A stretch of DNA of 64,000 nucleotides, taken from the NCBI RefSeq assembly GCF_024699985.1, contig NZ_JAJONA010000001.1, forward strand, positions 1,178,001 to 1,242,000, written 5' to 3'. The stretch is from Phenylobacterium sp. J367. Lineage in GTDB: Bacteria > Pseudomonadota > Alphaproteobacteria > Caulobacterales > Caulobacteraceae. The translations under genes and the position numbers were made by a program. This document shows, piece after piece, positions 62,721 to 64,000 of the stretch. Every line of letters begins with the position of its first letter. Within the stretch, counting starts at the first letter, position 1. The notes beneath the pieces are model-generated. The model saw only the letters and a program-made list of their open reading frames with translations, was not told the origin of the DNA and ran no database searches.

Positions 62721-64000
62721 CTAGTGCCGGAACACGCGCACGCCGGTGAACACCATGGCGATCCCGCGTTCGTTGGCGGCCTCGATGACCTTGTCGTCGC
62801 CGATCGAGCCGCCGGGCTGGATCACCGCGGTGCAGCCGGCGTCGGCCGCCTGGATTAGGCCGTCCGGGAACGGGAAGAAGGCCTCGGACGCGCAGGCCGA
62901 GCCCGACAGGTCGAGGCCGAAGTCGGCGGCGCGGAGCGCGGCGATGCGGGCCGAGTCCTTGCGGTTCATCTGGCCCGCGCCCACACCCAGGGTCTGGCCG
63001 GCCTTCGCATAGACGATGGCGTTCGACTTCACGTGCTTGGCGATGGTGAAGGCGAAGAGCATGTCGCGGACCTCGTGGTCGGTGGGCGCGCGCCTGGTCA
63101 CCACCTTCAGGTCGGCCGGCGTCAGCCGCGAGGTGTCGCGGGTCTGGACCAGGAAGCCGCCGGCCACCGACTTGAAGGTCGGGCCGATGACGGTGGGATC
63201 GGGCAGGCCGCCGGTCACCAGCAGGCGGACGTTCTTCTTCTTGCGGAACAGGGCGACGGCGTCCTCGTCGGCGTCGGGGGCGATCACCACCTCGGTGAAG
63301 ATCTCCAGCACCTTGGCGGCGGTGGCCGCGTCGAGCCGCGTGTTCAGGGCGACGATGCCGCCGAAGGCGCTCGTCGGGTCGCAGGCCAGCGCGCGGTCGT
63401 AGGCCTCGGCGAGGCTGACGCCCGTCGCCACGCCGCAGGGGTTGGCGTGCTTGATGATCGCGCAGGCCGGGCCCTGCGCCGGGTCGAACTCGGCGATCAG
63501 CTCGAAGGCCGCGTCGGTGTCGTTGATGTTGTTGTAGCTGAGCTCCTTGCCCTGCAGCTGTCGCGCCGTGGCGACGCCGGTGCGGGGGGTCGGGGGAAGC
63601 GGTAGAAGGCGGCCGCCTGGTGTGGGTTCTCGCCGTAGCGCATGGTCTGGACGAGCTCGCCGGCGAAGGCGAGGCGCTTCGGGGCGCTCTCGCCCAGGGT
63701 CGCGGCGAACCAGGCCGAGATCGCGGCGTCATAGGCCGCCGTGCGGCCATAGGCCCGGGCCGCCAGGGTCTTGCGCAGGGAGAGCGACGTGGCCCCTTCG
63801 GCCTTCAGCGCCTCCAGCACCTCGGCCATGTCGGAAGGCTCGGTGCAGACCGCCACATAGCCGTGGTTCTTGGCCGCCGAGCGGATCATCGCCGGGCCGC
63901 CGATGTCGATGTTCTCGACGCAGGTCTCGTAGTCCGCGCCGGACGCCATGGTCTGCTCGAACGGGTAGAGGTTCACATAGACGAGGTCGATGGCGCCGAT
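62721..64000 (-). CDS. purH: Bifunctional AICAR formyltransferase/IMP cyclohydrolase (5' end outside window, one apparent frameshift)
   Basis: Last two steps of purine synthesis. The window holds about 426 codons: the end of the IMP cyclohydrolase domain ([27 protein letters not shown]) and the AICAR formyltransferase domain ([28 protein letters not shown], and C-terminal [10 protein letters not shown]...[14 protein letters not shown]). The frame breaks at the paired G6 and G5 runs at 63584-63596; adding one base joins FYRFPRPP to [19 protein letters not shown]. Stop TAG at 62721; the start lies beyond 64000. Confidence 0.95.

Overview
The window is a very GC-rich, gene-dense piece of an alphaproteobacterial chromosome. 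Gene content and order (rimP-nusA-ylxR-infB; metK-trmB; miaB-phoH-ybeY-corC-lnt; fur-rimI-tsaB; glnD-mutS; dnaN; grpE-hrcA/rph; NAD-dependent glutamate dehydrogenase; purH) point to Caulobacterales, most like Caulobacter or Phenylobacterium. I see no prophage, insertion sequence, CRISPR array, rRNA or tRNA. Most of it is core housekeeping DNA, with small accessory pockets at about 33.6-35.2 kb, 39.2-39.6 kb and 42.2-44.5 kb.

Layout. 0-6.5 kb: end of a GNAT gene, then the minus-strand rimP-nusA-ylxR-infB operon with a terminator-like hairpin directly in front of rimP. 6.7-10.3 kb: ppa, trmB, DUF1232, metK and an XRE regulator. 10.3-15.6 kb: one tightly overlapping minus-strand operon, miaB-phoH-ybeY-corC-lnt. 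15.7-27.1 kb: fur, tsaB-rimI, a NifU-like scaffold, uspA, trpS, murJ, glnD, mutS. 27.1-32.8 kb: GNAT, an ABC ATPase, a zinc-finger protein, a histidine-phosphatase-like protein, dnaN, hrcA-grpE. 32.9-42.3 kb, mainly plus strand: rph, rdgB-hemW, rsmI-yraN, a SirB1-like protein, gshB, comM. 42.2-44.5 kb: four small minus-strand genes of unknown role led by a LuxR-type HTH, then an XRE regulator. 44.5-64 kb: a hybrid histidine kinase, an AmpG-like transporter, a membrane protease, DUF350, rlmN, two SDRs, a quinone oxidoreductase, an EamA transporter, a HerA-like ATPase, an AI-2E permease, the giant glutamate dehydrogenase and purH, which runs off the end.

The most important observation is technical. 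I find 21 places where an essential or conserved gene changes reading frame, and nearly all sit on a run of G or C, most often a run that reads as six. Removing or adding one base restores a full-length protein each time, often together with a stop/start overlap. These look like consensus-sequence errors, so the affected genes are annotated as intact CDS spans with the frameshift position stated. One of them falsely fuses corC to lnt.

The less explained material is: dispersed palindromic intergenic repeats of four kinds; the LuxR-led small-gene module, in which a 111-codon gene lies wholly inside a LuxR-transmembrane reading frame on the same strand; a 35-codon gene behind rph; inverted-repeat operators beside HTH genes; and leader hairpins before rimP and the glutamate dehydrogenase gene.
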